Both the position numbers and the translations under genes were made by a program. A stretch of 64,000 nt of DNA from contig JAXLUR010000001.1 in NCBI GenBank assembly GCA_046329435.1, forward strand, positions 744,001 through 808,000. The letters run 5' to 3'. Source of the stretch: M3007 sp046329435. GTDB taxonomy: Bacteria > Bacteroidota > Bacteroidia > Chitinophagales > Saprospiraceae. Each line of letters starts with the position of its first letter. The first letter of the stretch is position 1. The notes beneath the pieces are model-generated. The model had not been told where the DNA came from, searched no databases, and saw only the letters and a program-made list of their open reading frames with translations. This document shows, piece after piece, positions 50,587-58,890 of the stretch.

Positions 50587-53361
50587 CTAGAACCTGTTTA
50601 TCGCATCCAGGTTGTTCTTCTTGTACGGCACTTTCAGGAAGTCGAGCGAGCCCGGTTTCACAGCAATATAAAAGTTGTAAGTGCCCCTGTCCGGCTGGAA
50701 AAACACGCTCATTTCCCAGCAATGCAGATCGCGGGTAAGGCCGAAATCCGGGTAAACGAGGGATTTGGATGGAAAGTCATACGTCACGTTGCGAATGCTG
50801 AGCGACCACTTGGACGTGAGCGGAATGCTGCCCGAAAGGCGCAAACTATGCGAATTGATCCGAAACGTATCGCGGTCGGTACCCGGCACCAGCGAACGCA
50901 CGTATCCGATATTATAGCTGATATTGAAGGAATTGAACCAGCCCAGAAAATCGTCGGAGGGCGGACCCGAACTGGCCGCCGCCTGTATTTTGCCGGCTGT
51001 TCCGCCGCCTGTTTCCTGCTGCCCCGAGAATATTGATCGTATTTGCCCAACGGTAAAACCCGTGGTAACATCGAAGCCAAAATTGCTGACCCGTACCAGT
51101 TTGCCGTTCTCTTTCAGGGTCGTCTTGTTGACCCTCACACCTTTTTCATTGACCATATAAGGGTCAAACTGGGTGCGCCAGTTGAGCGTCACCAGGCCTT
51201 TGAAAAAGCGGAACACGCCGCCTGTACTGATGGGGCTCCAGTTGAGCGAATCGGCCGTCAGGCTATAGGAACCGGTAAAGGTCAGGTTGTCGAAAATACG
51301 GGTATTTTTTCCCTTTCCGGTCGTATCCTGCTTTGAACGGTGCTTGATTTCCAACACATTGGACAAACTGTAAGACAAGGACACATCCCGTTTGCTGTAA
51401 CTCGGCTTGCCAAAAAGGTTGTCGTCAAAAATGCCGTAGCGCTGGGGCTTGTTTTTGTCGGGTCGCAGGTCGGTATCGACGAATTTGAAATAACGGTCGT
51501 AACGCGAGCTGGTGAAATCGGGCCCGAATCCGATCGAGGCCGACGGTTTGAACGTATGCCGGATGCCCCTCAGCCATCCGTGTTTGTAGCGTTGGGTCAT
51601 AAACAGCGCCGTGCCCATACTCACCCCGGCATTGAACGTCCGGAAGGTATTGAAGCCCCACAAGCGCCGGGTAGTGTCCACCCCGTACTGGAGCGTGTCG
51701 GTCGTTATGATCAGTTCGCCGTTGTCGTCGAAGGTGTCGCGCTTGACGACATACTGATCCAGCAGGTCTTTTTCAATGACGTAGGGATACCAGTTTTCTT
51801 CGTAACTGACGCTGGGTGCAACGTTGATGTATTTGAACAATTTGAAGTTGAAATCCGTGTTTGCCTTGTGCTGGATGCCCATGCGCGCACTGTTGAGCGT
51901 CTGCTGGGTAAACAAAAGCGTATCGACGGTCCTGAATTCGTTGCGCAGCGTCGAAGTATTCTGAAAGGAGATTTTTTCATACCAGCGCTCCTTCCCTACG
52001 GGGTTTTTTCGCTTGAACGGAAACACCCGTTGCACGGTGAACGTCGCCGTCGGAAAGGTGATGTTCATGGCCCGTGTTTGTGTGTTCTGGGAGTGCGACA
52101 AGCCTGCCGTGAGATTGAACGGCTTGCCCGGAAAAACCTGCGTGTAATTGATGTTGGAGGTCAGGGTATTTTGATATACTCTGTTGAAATCGTTGTAGTT
52201 GCGATTTTGGTCGCGATTCGTTTCGATGTTCACGCTGCCGTTGAACTTGCGCGTCGGGTGTGCATTGGCCGCCTGGGCGTGCGTCCAGGTGATGCCGAAC
52301 GACTTGGCCCGGAGTTTTTCCGCACGGCCGTTCTCGGTCACCCGCACGTTGCGCCGTATCTGGAAATTGCCGTCGTAATAATAGCGTCGTTTGTAGCGCA
52401 CATTGCCGTTCAGGCCCCAGGAGCCGCTGGTGTAGGCATTGAACAGCACCTGCGCATCGAAATAGGGCGAGATTGGCTGGTACCATCCGAAATCGCGAAT
52501 GCCAAGGCCTTCCTGATCGGCAAACTCAAAGTCTCTTGGAATGATAAGTCCCGCCTTTCGGGTTTTGGTAATGGGGAAAAAACCGAAAGGAATCACCAGC
52601 GGCGTCGGCACGCCGCCTACTTCCAGGCTCGAAAGGCTGGTGACGACGAGTTTGTCGGGGATGACCTTCAACTTGCGGGTGCGGAAGCCGTAGTGCGGGT
52701 GTTCGGCATCGCAGGTCGTGATGATGGCGTCCTGGTTGTAAATAGTATTCCTGACCCTGGCAAGCGAGTCTTCCGTGACGGGGGCGCCGATAAATTTTGC
52801 CTTGGCGCCCAGTACGTACAGGTCCTCCTGCTTGGTACGGGCTTCGTAAATGATGCCTTTGCGGGTTTTGAAATTGTAGCGAAGTTTTCCCGCTGTGAAG
52901 TTTTGATCGCCGTCCTGAAACTCGGGCAGGCCCGTTTGCCGTCCCAGGCTGTCGGTTCCAGGCTCGGCCGAAACCTCGTTTTTGGCGTAATCGAGCAGGA
53001 TGTAATCGGCTTTGAGTTTGATGCTCGTATAATTCAGGAAAGCACTGCCGTAAAGGTGCAACTGCTTGTTTTTGACGTCGAACCACATCGAGTCGCGGGC
53101 GCCGTAATCGACTACGCCGTCGAGGCCGCTTTCCGAAAAGCGCACCCTGCTCAGGTCCACCACTGCCGAATCGCGTCGGGCGGGCGGCAATGAATCGCTG
53201 CGGAGGCCGGCATTGGCGCGCAAACTGTCGAGCAAAGCGGGAGAAATGGAATCGCGTACGGGCGCCGGCGCCGTCACCTGTGCCACGGCAACCGAATGGT
53301 GCAGTAGCAGAAGGACGGCGATTTGGAAGAAAAGGCGATATTTGCCCAATAATTGTTTCAC
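50587..53361 (-). CDS. lptD: LPS-assembly outer-membrane protein LptD-like
   Basis: This 924-residue protein has a signal peptide (residues about 10-28, LFFQIAVLLLLHHSVAVAQ) and a periplasmic beta-jellyroll (OstA/LptA-like). The jellyroll shows MWFDVKNKQLHLYGSAFLNY, IKLKADYILLDYAKNEVSAEPG and AGKLRYNFKTRKGIIYEARTKQ. A C-terminal barrel of about 650 residues follows, with IPFGFFPITKTRKAGLIIP and many amphipathic strands. The family inserts lipopolysaccharide into the outer leaflet. Bacteroidota LptD lacks many enterobacterial features, including the disulfide pattern. It is divergent from the amidase gene. Confidence 0.92.
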   Translation of the reverse strand: MKQLLGKYRLFFQIAVLLLLHHSVAVAQVTAPAPVRDSISPALLDSLRANAGLRSDSLPPARRDSAVVDLSRVRFSESGLDGVVDYGARDSMWFDVKNKQLHLYGSAFLNYTSIKLKADYILLDYAKNEVSAEPGTDSLGRQTGLPEFQDGDQNFTAGKLRYNFKTRKGIIYEARTKQEDLYVLGAKAKFIGAPVTEDSLARVRNTIYNQDAIITTCDAEHPHYGFRTRKLKVIPDKLVVTSLSSLEVGGVPTPLVIPFGFFPITKTRKAGLIIPRDFEFADQEGLGIRDFGWYQPISPYFDAQVLFNAYTSGSWGLNGNVRYKRRYYYDGNFQIRRNVRVTENGRAEKLRAKSFGITWTHAQAANAHPTRKFNGSVNIETNRDQNRNYNDFNRVYQNTLTSNINYTQVFPGKPFNLTAGLSHSQNTQTRAMNITFPTATFTVQRVFPFKRKNPVGKERWYEKISFQNTSTLRNEFRTVDTLLFTQQTLNSARMGIQHKANTDFNFKLFKYINVAPSVSYEENWYPYVIEKDLLDQYVVKRDTFDDNGELIITTDTLQYGVDTTRRLWGFNTFRTFNAGVSMGTALFMTQRYKHGWLRGIRHTFKPSASIGFGPDFTSSRYDRYFKFVDTDLRPDKNKPQRYGIFDDNLFGKPSYSKRDVSLSYSLSNVLEIKHRSKQDTTGKGKNTRIFDNLTFTGSYSLTADSLNWSPISTGGVFRFFKGLVTLNWRTQFDPYMVNEKGVRVNKTTLKENGKLVRVSNFGFDVTTGFTVGQIRSIFSGQQETGGGTAGKIQAAASSGPPSDDFLGWFNSFNISYNIGYVRSLVPGTDRDTFRINSHSLRLSGSIPLTSKWSLSIRNVTYDFPSKSLVYPDFGLTRDLHCWEMSVFFQPDRGTYNFYIAVKPGSLDFLKVPYKKNNLDAINRF

Positions 53362-53543
53362 GATTCGGATGCAGAAGCGGAGATGAATTCGGCAGCGTCC
53401 CTGGTCGGTCGCTGCAGATTTATCAGGTGGAAGATGAGTCGATTGTTGAGAAAAAAGATTGGCTGTCAGATATTTGCAGCTAAATTTTTACCGTTACACC
53501 GCATCGATAAACCTGACTGCAAACCATTGGCCAAAACTGGTTT

Positions 53544-54917
53544 ATGCACATAAAATCAACCCTGCAAACGCTACTACTCCTTCCGGCGTGGCTCGTTTTA
53601 CAAAATTTTAACGTTGCCGGCCATTCGGAACTCCTGCTTGCAGACGGCGGCAAAAGTAAATATTCCCCGTCAGCCACACACAGCCCGGGCGAGAATGCCT
53701 ACCGAATTAAAAAGGTCGTGCTCGATGCCGGGCATGGCGGCAAAGACCCCGGCTGCATCGGCGCCATCTCACGGGAAAAGAACAATACGCTTGCCATCGT
53801 CCTCAAACTGGGCGCTCTCATCACTGAAAACTGCCCCGATGTTCAGGTGATTTACACCCGTACTACCGACGATTTTATCGAACTGAAAGAACGCGCCGCC
53901 ATTGCCAACCGCAACAAGGCCGACCTGTTTATCAGCGTACATTGCAATGCGATCAGCGCGCCCTCGTTCCACGGCGCAGAAACCTACGTACTGGGCCTGC
54001 ACCGCGCCGCCGACAACCTGGAAGTGGCCAAACGCGAAAACGCGGTGATCGTCATGGAAGAAAACTACCAGAAAAACTACGACGGCTACGACCCGGCCAG
54101 TCCGGAAGCCCACATCCTGGGCAGTATGTGGCAAAGCGCGTATCTGGAACAAAGCATCCTGTTTGCCAGTCTGGTTCAGCAACATGTGACGACCACCGCG
54201 GGCCGCTACGACAAAGGTGTGAAACAAGCCGGCTTTCTTGTGCTGCGCGAAACCGCCATGCCGGCCGTGCTGATCGAAACAGGCTTTTTGACCAACCGAA
54301 CGGAAGAACAGTATATCGCCTCGGAGGAGGGACAAAACCAGATGGCGATCTCCATTCTGGATGCTTTCCTTTCCTACCGCTCGCAAATGGAGGGCACCCC
54401 CCTGGTGGCCAAAAAAACCGGCGCCATCAGCAAACCTCCAACAACAACGGCACAAGCAACTGTCAAACCCGCCGCTGAAACGCCGCAAACAACCACTGGC
54501 GCCCCAACGACAACTGCCGCCAAAACAACGCCCGGCCAAACCGCGACCAAACCGGCGCAGGCGCCCAAACCCGTCAATGCCAAGCCGGCCGGCAGTATGG
54601 CCTCCACTAATGCCGGGCCAGCCAAAACGCCGGCAGCCAAACCGGTCAGCGCGCCGGCAGGCACAGTCAAAACCCCTTCGCCACCCAAAACAGACTTCCG
54701 TATCCTGCTGTTCGTATGGCCGGCGCGGATGGATATGAACAGCGGGCTGCTGGGGCTCCTGGGCAATGTCGAAGAAGAAAAGGCAGAGGGAGAATACCGC
54801 TATTACACCGGCCATTTTGCCACCCGCGCCGAAGCGGAACAAACATTGCCCGAATTGCGCAACCTGGGTTTTCGGACGGCCTCCGTGGTAGCTGCCACGG
54901 AACAGCCGAATAATTGA
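53544..54917 (+). CDS. N-acetylmuramoyl-L-alanine amidase with SPOR-like C-terminus
   Basis: This 457-residue exported cell-wall hydrolase has a signal-type N-terminus (HIKSTLQTLLLLPAWLVLQ). The Amidase_3 domain (about residues 55-275) carries zinc ligands in KKVVLDAGHGGKDPG and DLFISVHCNAI, and the catalytic Glu in AVLIETGFLTN. A low-complexity Pro/Thr/Ala/Lys linker of about 110 residues follows, then a C-terminal SPOR-like domain (RYYTGHFATRAEAEQTLPELRNLGF). It cuts the amide bond of peptidoglycan stem peptides during division, and the SPOR part would target septal glycan. It is divergent from lptD. Confidence 0.94.
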   Translation: MHIKSTLQTLLLLPAWLVLQNFNVAGHSELLLADGGKSKYSPSATHSPGENAYRIKKVVLDAGHGGKDPGCIGAISREKNNTLAIVLKLGALITENCPDVQVIYTRTTDDFIELKERAAIANRNKADLFISVHCNAISAPSFHGAETYVLGLHRAADNLEVAKRENAVIVMEENYQKNYDGYDPASPEAHILGSMWQSAYLEQSILFASLVQQHVTTTAGRYDKGVKQAGFLVLRETAMPAVLIETGFLTNRTEEQYIASEEGQNQMAISILDAFLSYRSQMEGTPLVAKKTGAISKPPTTTAQATVKPAAETPQTTTGAPTTTAAKTTPGQTATKPAQAPKPVNAKPAGSMASTNAGPAKTPAAKPVSAPAGTVKTPSPPKTDFRILLFVWPARMDMNSGLLGLLGNVEEEKAEGEYRYYTGHFATRAEAEQTLPELRNLGFRTASVVAATEQPNN

Positions 54918-54969
54918 ACCGCGCTCCATCTATTGTAACAATTTAAACGTCCGGCGCTCGCCGCCCATC

Positions 54970-56106
54970 ATGTTCAAACTTAGCAACGAAACAAAAATCG
55001 GCATCCTCGCTATTGCTGCTATTGCCCTGGCTATTTTCGGATTTAAGTACCTGAAAGGTATCAACGTCCTGAAAACCTCCCGCACGTTCAAAGTCCGTTA
55101 TGAAAACGTGGACCAGCTGCGTACCTCTGCGCCCGTTTTCGTCAGCGGCCTTCAGGTGGGCATGGTCAAACAGCTGTATGTCGATCCCAAAGACGGCAAA
55201 ACCATCATCGCCGAACTGAACATCGACGCCGATGTGGACATTCCCAAAGATGCCGTTGCCACCATCGTAGGGCTCACGCTGATGGGTGGAAAAGCCATCC
55301 GGCTCGACAATACGCACCCCTGCGAGGGCGACGGCTGCGCCCGCAGCGGCGACTTTCTGACGGGTTCGCAAGAGTCGTTTATCGGCACGCTGGTCGGCGA
55401 CCCGGCCCAACTCGACCCCTATTTCGAACGCCTGCGCACCGGCCTCGGCAGCGTAGTGGATTCGCTTGCCGATCCCAACGATCCCAAGGGCATCGGCCGC
55501 TCCATCGTCGCCCTCAATCGCTCGCTGGAAAATATCGCCATCCTGACGGGCAAACTCAACGTTTTTCTCGATCGAACCACCAGCGGCTTTGCCGCAACGG
55601 CAAACAATACCGCCGAGATCACCCGGGGCCTGCGCGAAAGCAACAAGGACATCGCTGCTACCCTCGCCAACTTTTCAGCCATCAGCGCCCAGCTCAAAAA
55701 TGCCAACCTCGATCAGGGAGCGCAAAAAGCAGCCATGGCGCTCGATACGCTCGTATATGCGATGAACGACCTTCGTCAAACGCTCGGCACTACCGAGTCT
55801 GCTCTGTCGAGGGTCGATACGCTTGCCCAGGGACTGAGCTCCGGCAAGGGAACCGCCGGCAAACTGCTGACCGACGACGCCTTGTATTACAACCTCGTCG
55901 ATGCTACGCGCCACCTCGAACTGCTCACGCAGGACCTGCGCCTGAATCCCAAACGCTACACCACCGTCAAACTCAAGGTGTTTGGTAAAAACAAGACCAA
56001 AGGCTACGTAAACCCATTGGACGATCCTGCTTATCAGCTGGTACAAGACAGCCTCGAACGCGATTACTACCTGCGCCTCAAACAACGCTACGAAGGCAAA
56101 CAATAG
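54970..56106 (+). CDS. MCE/MlaD-family lipid-transport protein
   Basis: This 378-residue protein has one N-terminal helix (about residues 8-28, IGILAIAAIALAIFGFKYL). The MlaD domain follows: RTFKVRYENVDQLRTSAPVFVSGLQVGMVKQLYV, ADVDIPKDAVATIVGLTLMGGKAIRL. A long helical C-terminal region (about 160-330) has spaced Thr/Ala-rich coiled coil. MCE proteins form hexameric rings that carry phospholipids between membranes. The partner permease and ATPase (MlaE, MlaF) are not in this window. It lies 52 bases after the amidase gene. Confidence 0.92.
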   Translation: MFKLSNETKIGILAIAAIALAIFGFKYLKGINVLKTSRTFKVRYENVDQLRTSAPVFVSGLQVGMVKQLYVDPKDGKTIIAELNIDADVDIPKDAVATIVGLTLMGGKAIRLDNTHPCEGDGCARSGDFLTGSQESFIGTLVGDPAQLDPYFERLRTGLGSVVDSLADPNDPKGIGRSIVALNRSLENIAILTGKLNVFLDRTTSGFAATANNTAEITRGLRESNKDIAATLANFSAISAQLKNANLDQGAQKAAMALDTLVYAMNDLRQTLGTTESALSRVDTLAQGLSSGKGTAGKLLTDDALYYNLVDATRHLELLTQDLRLNPKRYTTVKLKVFGKNKTKGYVNPLDDPAYQLVQDSLERDYYLRLKQRYEGKQ

Positions 56107-56118
56107 CACGGAAAGCCG

Positions 56119-56661
56119 GTGAAAGCCATTCGTCATTTGTATGAAGCGCACGGGGCAGAATCGTATTACCGCGAACACTCCGGCGAATACGCCAACCCGC
56201 ACTACCCGCAAATTGAAGCCCTGCTGGCCGCCAATATGCACCGCCTCGATTGTTCGGGCGGGGTGCTCGATTTTTCAGCAGGCGGCGGCGAAGTGACCCG
56301 TGCGCTGGCGCAGGCCGGCATCATCAGCGTGACGGGCTGCGATCCTTTCACCCACGAACTATACGAAACAAACACCGGGCGGCCTTGCCTCAGGTATTCT
56401 TTCAAGGATATCATTCGGGGCGCGCAGCCCGGCAGTTTCTCCCTGATTATCAGTTCTTTCGCCCTGCATCTTTGCCCGCCCAAAGACCTTTTTCCACTTT
56501 GCCAGGCCCTGTTTTTTGCTGCGCCGACCCTTGTCGTCATCACACCGCACAAACGACCCGAACTGGAACAACTGCCCGCCTTTCAATTGCTCTGGGAAGA
56601 CGCGGCCCTGACCGAACGGGGCAAGAAAGTCAGGTTGAAAACCTACGCCCTCAAAGACTGA
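56119..56661 (+). CDS. Small SAM-dependent methyltransferase-like protein
   Basis: This 180-residue protein starts at GTG 56119, twelve bases after the MlaD-type gene. Motif I reads GGVLDFSAGGGEVTRALAQAG, with Phe-Ser where Leu-Gly is usual, followed by VTGCDPFTHELY and SLIISSFALHLCPPKDL. The C-terminus LVVITPHKRPELEQ replaces the usual strand. The class I fold is likely and the substrate unknown. The N-terminal GAESYYREHSGEYANPHY resembles cap regions of small-molecule methyltransferases. Confidence 0.85.
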   Translation: MKAIRHLYEAHGAESYYREHSGEYANPHYPQIEALLAANMHRLDCSGGVLDFSAGGGEVTRALAQAGIISVTGCDPFTHELYETNTGRPCLRYSFKDIIRGAQPGSFSLIISSFALHLCPPKDLFPLCQALFFAAPTLVVITPHKRPELEQLPAFQLLWEDAALTERGKKVRLKTYALKD

Positions 56662-56767
56662 TGTGCGAGAATTGATGAGGATTTTTCAACACTTCTTCTT
56701 TTTCCGTGTTTGTTGGGCATTGAACTACCCTGTCAACAATTTTTAATTCTTTACCCACTCTTTTTCC

Positions 56768-57211
56768 ATGGCTTCTTTCAAAAGAACTGCATCCGCTGTA
56801 TGGCAAGGAACCGGTGCAGAAGGCTCGGGCGCCCTCGACGGGCCCTCCGGCGTACTCTCCGGCACCCCCTACTCCGCCAAAGCCCGTTTTCAAAATGAAG
56901 ACGGTCGCGCCGGCACCAACCCGGAAGAACTGATTGCCGCCGCTCATGCAGGCTGTTATATCATGGCCCTCAGTTTCCGCCTGAGCGGGGCGGGGTTTGC
57001 GCCCGAAGAATTGCGCTGCTCCGCAACGATCGATATGGACAACAGCAGCGGCGGATGGTCTTTCAACCACATCACTCTCCGCCTGGAAGGCAAGGTGCCC
57101 GGCATTGAAGAAAGCCAGTTTCTGGAACATGCCGAAGCAGCAAAAGCAGGCTGCCCGGTCAGCAAGGCCCTGAGCGCCGTTCCGATCTCGCTGGAAGCAA
57201 AACTGGTGTAA
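56768..57211 (+). CDS. OsmC-family peroxiredoxin
   Basis: This 147-residue cytoplasmic thiol peroxidase carries the two catalytic cysteines: AAAHAGCYIMALS (peroxidatic) and AAKAGCPVSKAL (resolving). TNPEELIAAAHA before the first Cys is the OsmC hallmark. It reduces organic hydroperoxides. A terminator follows, and 106 bases separate it from the methyltransferase, so it is probably its own unit. Confidence 0.95.
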   Translation: MASFKRTASAVWQGTGAEGSGALDGPSGVLSGTPYSAKARFQNEDGRAGTNPEELIAAAHAGCYIMALSFRLSGAGFAPEELRCSATIDMDNSSGGWSFNHITLRLEGKVPGIEESQFLEHAEAAKAGCPVSKALSAVPISLEAKLV

Positions 57212-57237
57212 ATCGCGGGCCAGCAGCCTGATTCAAG

Positions 57238-57280
57238 TGTCGCACGAAATCGTTGATTGTCAACATCGTGCGACATTTTT
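57238..57280 (+). terminator. Terminator of the OsmC gene
   Basis: Perfect 10-bp arms (57238-57247 with 57266-57275) and an 18-base loop are followed by five T and further T-rich sequence. Confidence 0.85.
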
Positions 57281-57292
57281 ATTTTCCTCCGT

Positions 57293-58792
57293 CTAGAACT
57301 GGAAATAAATAAACGGTTGCACGTCGGCCGACTTGATCTGCATGACCAGTACGGCGATCAAGGCGATCAGTGTCGCCTTGAAAAACAGGGGCAGTCTGAC
57401 GACCACTTCCTGGGCTTTTTGCTCCGCGCTGGCCGGAAGCAAATGCAGGAAAAAACCGATCGCCATCCAAAACATTACCGGCGCGTAACCGGCCAGAAAT
57501 TCGGGGAACAAACCCAGGTTGAAGTCGGTGCCAATCTGCGTGAGTATTTCCCCCACCCGGTCGAGGCCCTGCGCACGGAAAAATATCCAGCAGAAACAAA
57601 CGAAGTGAAAGGTGATCAGCCCGCCCAGCGCGCGGCGCCAGGGACCCGGCACACCCGGGAAATAGCCTTTCCACATGCGTTCCACCGCCAGGGCGAGGCC
57701 GTGCAAGCCGCCCCAGATGATGTAGCGCAGCGCGGCGCCGTGCCAGAGCCCGCCCAACAACATGGTCAACATAAGGTTCACATAGGTGCGAACACGGCCG
57801 TGCCGATTGCCGCCGAGCGGAATGTAGAGGTAGTCGCGCAGCCAGGTAGAGAGGGAAATATGCCAGCGCCGCCAGAATTCCGTTACACTCAGCGACTGGT
57901 AGGGCGAGTTGAAGTTGATGGGAAAATGGAAGCCCAGCAGCAAGGCCAGACCGATAGCCATGTCGGAGTATCCGCTGAAATCGCAGTAAATCTGCATGGC
58001 ATAGCCGTACACGCCAAACAGGTTTTCAAGCCCCGTATATTTTGTGGGAGTGTCGAAAATCCGGTCAACAAAGTTCAGACTGATGTAATCGGAAATGACA
58101 GCCTTTTTGAACAGGCCGGTACAAATCAGGAATACCGCCCTGCCGAAATCCTCCCGCGACACAAAGAGCGGGCGGCGTATCTGCGGCAAAAAATCGGCGG
58201 CGCGCACAATCGGTCCGGCCAGCATTTGGGGGAAAAAAGTCACGAAAAATGCATAATCCAGCATATTCGTTTCCGCTTTCAAATGCCTGCGGTACACATC
58301 GATGGTGTAGCTCAGCGACTGAAATGTGAAAAAGGAAATACCGGCCGGCAGAAAGACTTTTTTGGGATCAAATTCGGCTCCTGTCAGTTCGCACCACAAC
58401 TCGGAATACACGTTGAATTTGAAATACACCAGCATGCCAAGATTGACCGCAAGGCTGACCAGCAATAAAGCCAGTCGCCCGGCTTTTTGCCGTGTGCGTT
58501 CCATGACAAGCGCCAGTGAAAAATCCACCACCACGATCACCACATGCAACAGCCAGAAAATGCCCGCGCATTTGTAGTAAAAATACAGGGAAAAAAAGGT
58601 GACCCAGACGAGGCGCAGGCCGTCTTTGCGACGCAACAGCCAGTACAGCGAAAAGAACCCCAGAAACAGAAACAAAAAAAGCCCGCTGCTGAACAACAGT
58701 GGGTTCTTCGTTTCAAACTGGCCCGCCTCGTTGAGGAAAAGCGGGTCCCGAATTATCTCGCTCAGGATTTTGTCAAGGTCAAACTGAAACAC
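57293..58792 (-). CDS. MBOAT-family membrane O-acyltransferase
   Basis: This protein of about 499 residues has ten or more helices. Start GTG 58792 (MFQFDLDKIL) was chosen because a -7 box occupies 58811-58818; a longer frame beginning with TTG at 58813 would start inside that promoter. Landmarks are FFTFQSLSYTIDVYR, FPQMLAGPIVRAADFLPQ, DFSGYSDMAIGLALLLGFHFPINFN and the catalytic His region TEFWRRWHISLSTWLRDYLYIPLGG ... LLGGLWHGAA. It is the AlgI/DltB type that passes acyl groups to an extracytoplasmic acceptor. SGNH partners are usual, and two SGNH proteins occur earlier in the window, though not adjacent. Confidence 0.92.
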   Translation of the reverse strand: MFQFDLDKILSEIIRDPLFLNEAGQFETKNPLLFSSGLFLFLFLGFFSLYWLLRRKDGLRLVWVTFFSLYFYYKCAGIFWLLHVVIVVVDFSLALVMERTRQKAGRLALLLVSLAVNLGMLVYFKFNVYSELWCELTGAEFDPKKVFLPAGISFFTFQSLSYTIDVYRRHLKAETNMLDYAFFVTFFPQMLAGPIVRAADFLPQIRRPLFVSREDFGRAVFLICTGLFKKAVISDYISLNFVDRIFDTPTKYTGLENLFGVYGYAMQIYCDFSGYSDMAIGLALLLGFHFPINFNSPYQSLSVTEFWRRWHISLSTWLRDYLYIPLGGNRHGRVRTYVNLMLTMLLGGLWHGAALRYIIWGGLHGLALAVERMWKGYFPGVPGPWRRALGGLITFHFVCFCWIFFRAQGLDRVGEILTQIGTDFNLGLFPEFLAGYAPVMFWMAIGFFLHLLPASAEQKAQEVVVRLPLFFKATLIALIAVLVMQIKSADVQPFIYFQF

Positions 58793-58810
58793 GGCATGTA
58801 AAAAGAGCGG

Positions 58811-58818
58811 CAAAAGTA
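58811..58818 (-). promoter_or_regulatory. -7 box of the MBOAT gene
   Basis: On the - strand TACTTTTG matches the consensus exactly and lies 19 bases before the GTG start at 58792. It settles the start of the gene. Confidence 0.6.
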
Positions 58819-58890
58819 GTCAGGCGTTTCAGATTCCTTACCTTGCAAGCCGAATTAATCCTGTGAACATCAATCCAAAAACTTTCGATT

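Noticed and set aside
51340..53193. Open frame of 617 codons on the + strand
   Set aside because: Antisense to lptD, with no domain, promoter or signal peptide.
57257..58468. Open frame of 403 codons on the + strand
   Set aside because: Antisense to the MBOAT gene and starting inside the OsmC terminator.
58793..58813. TTG start for the MBOAT gene at 58813
   Set aside because: That codon lies inside the TACTTTTG promoter box, so it cannot be in the message made from that promoter.
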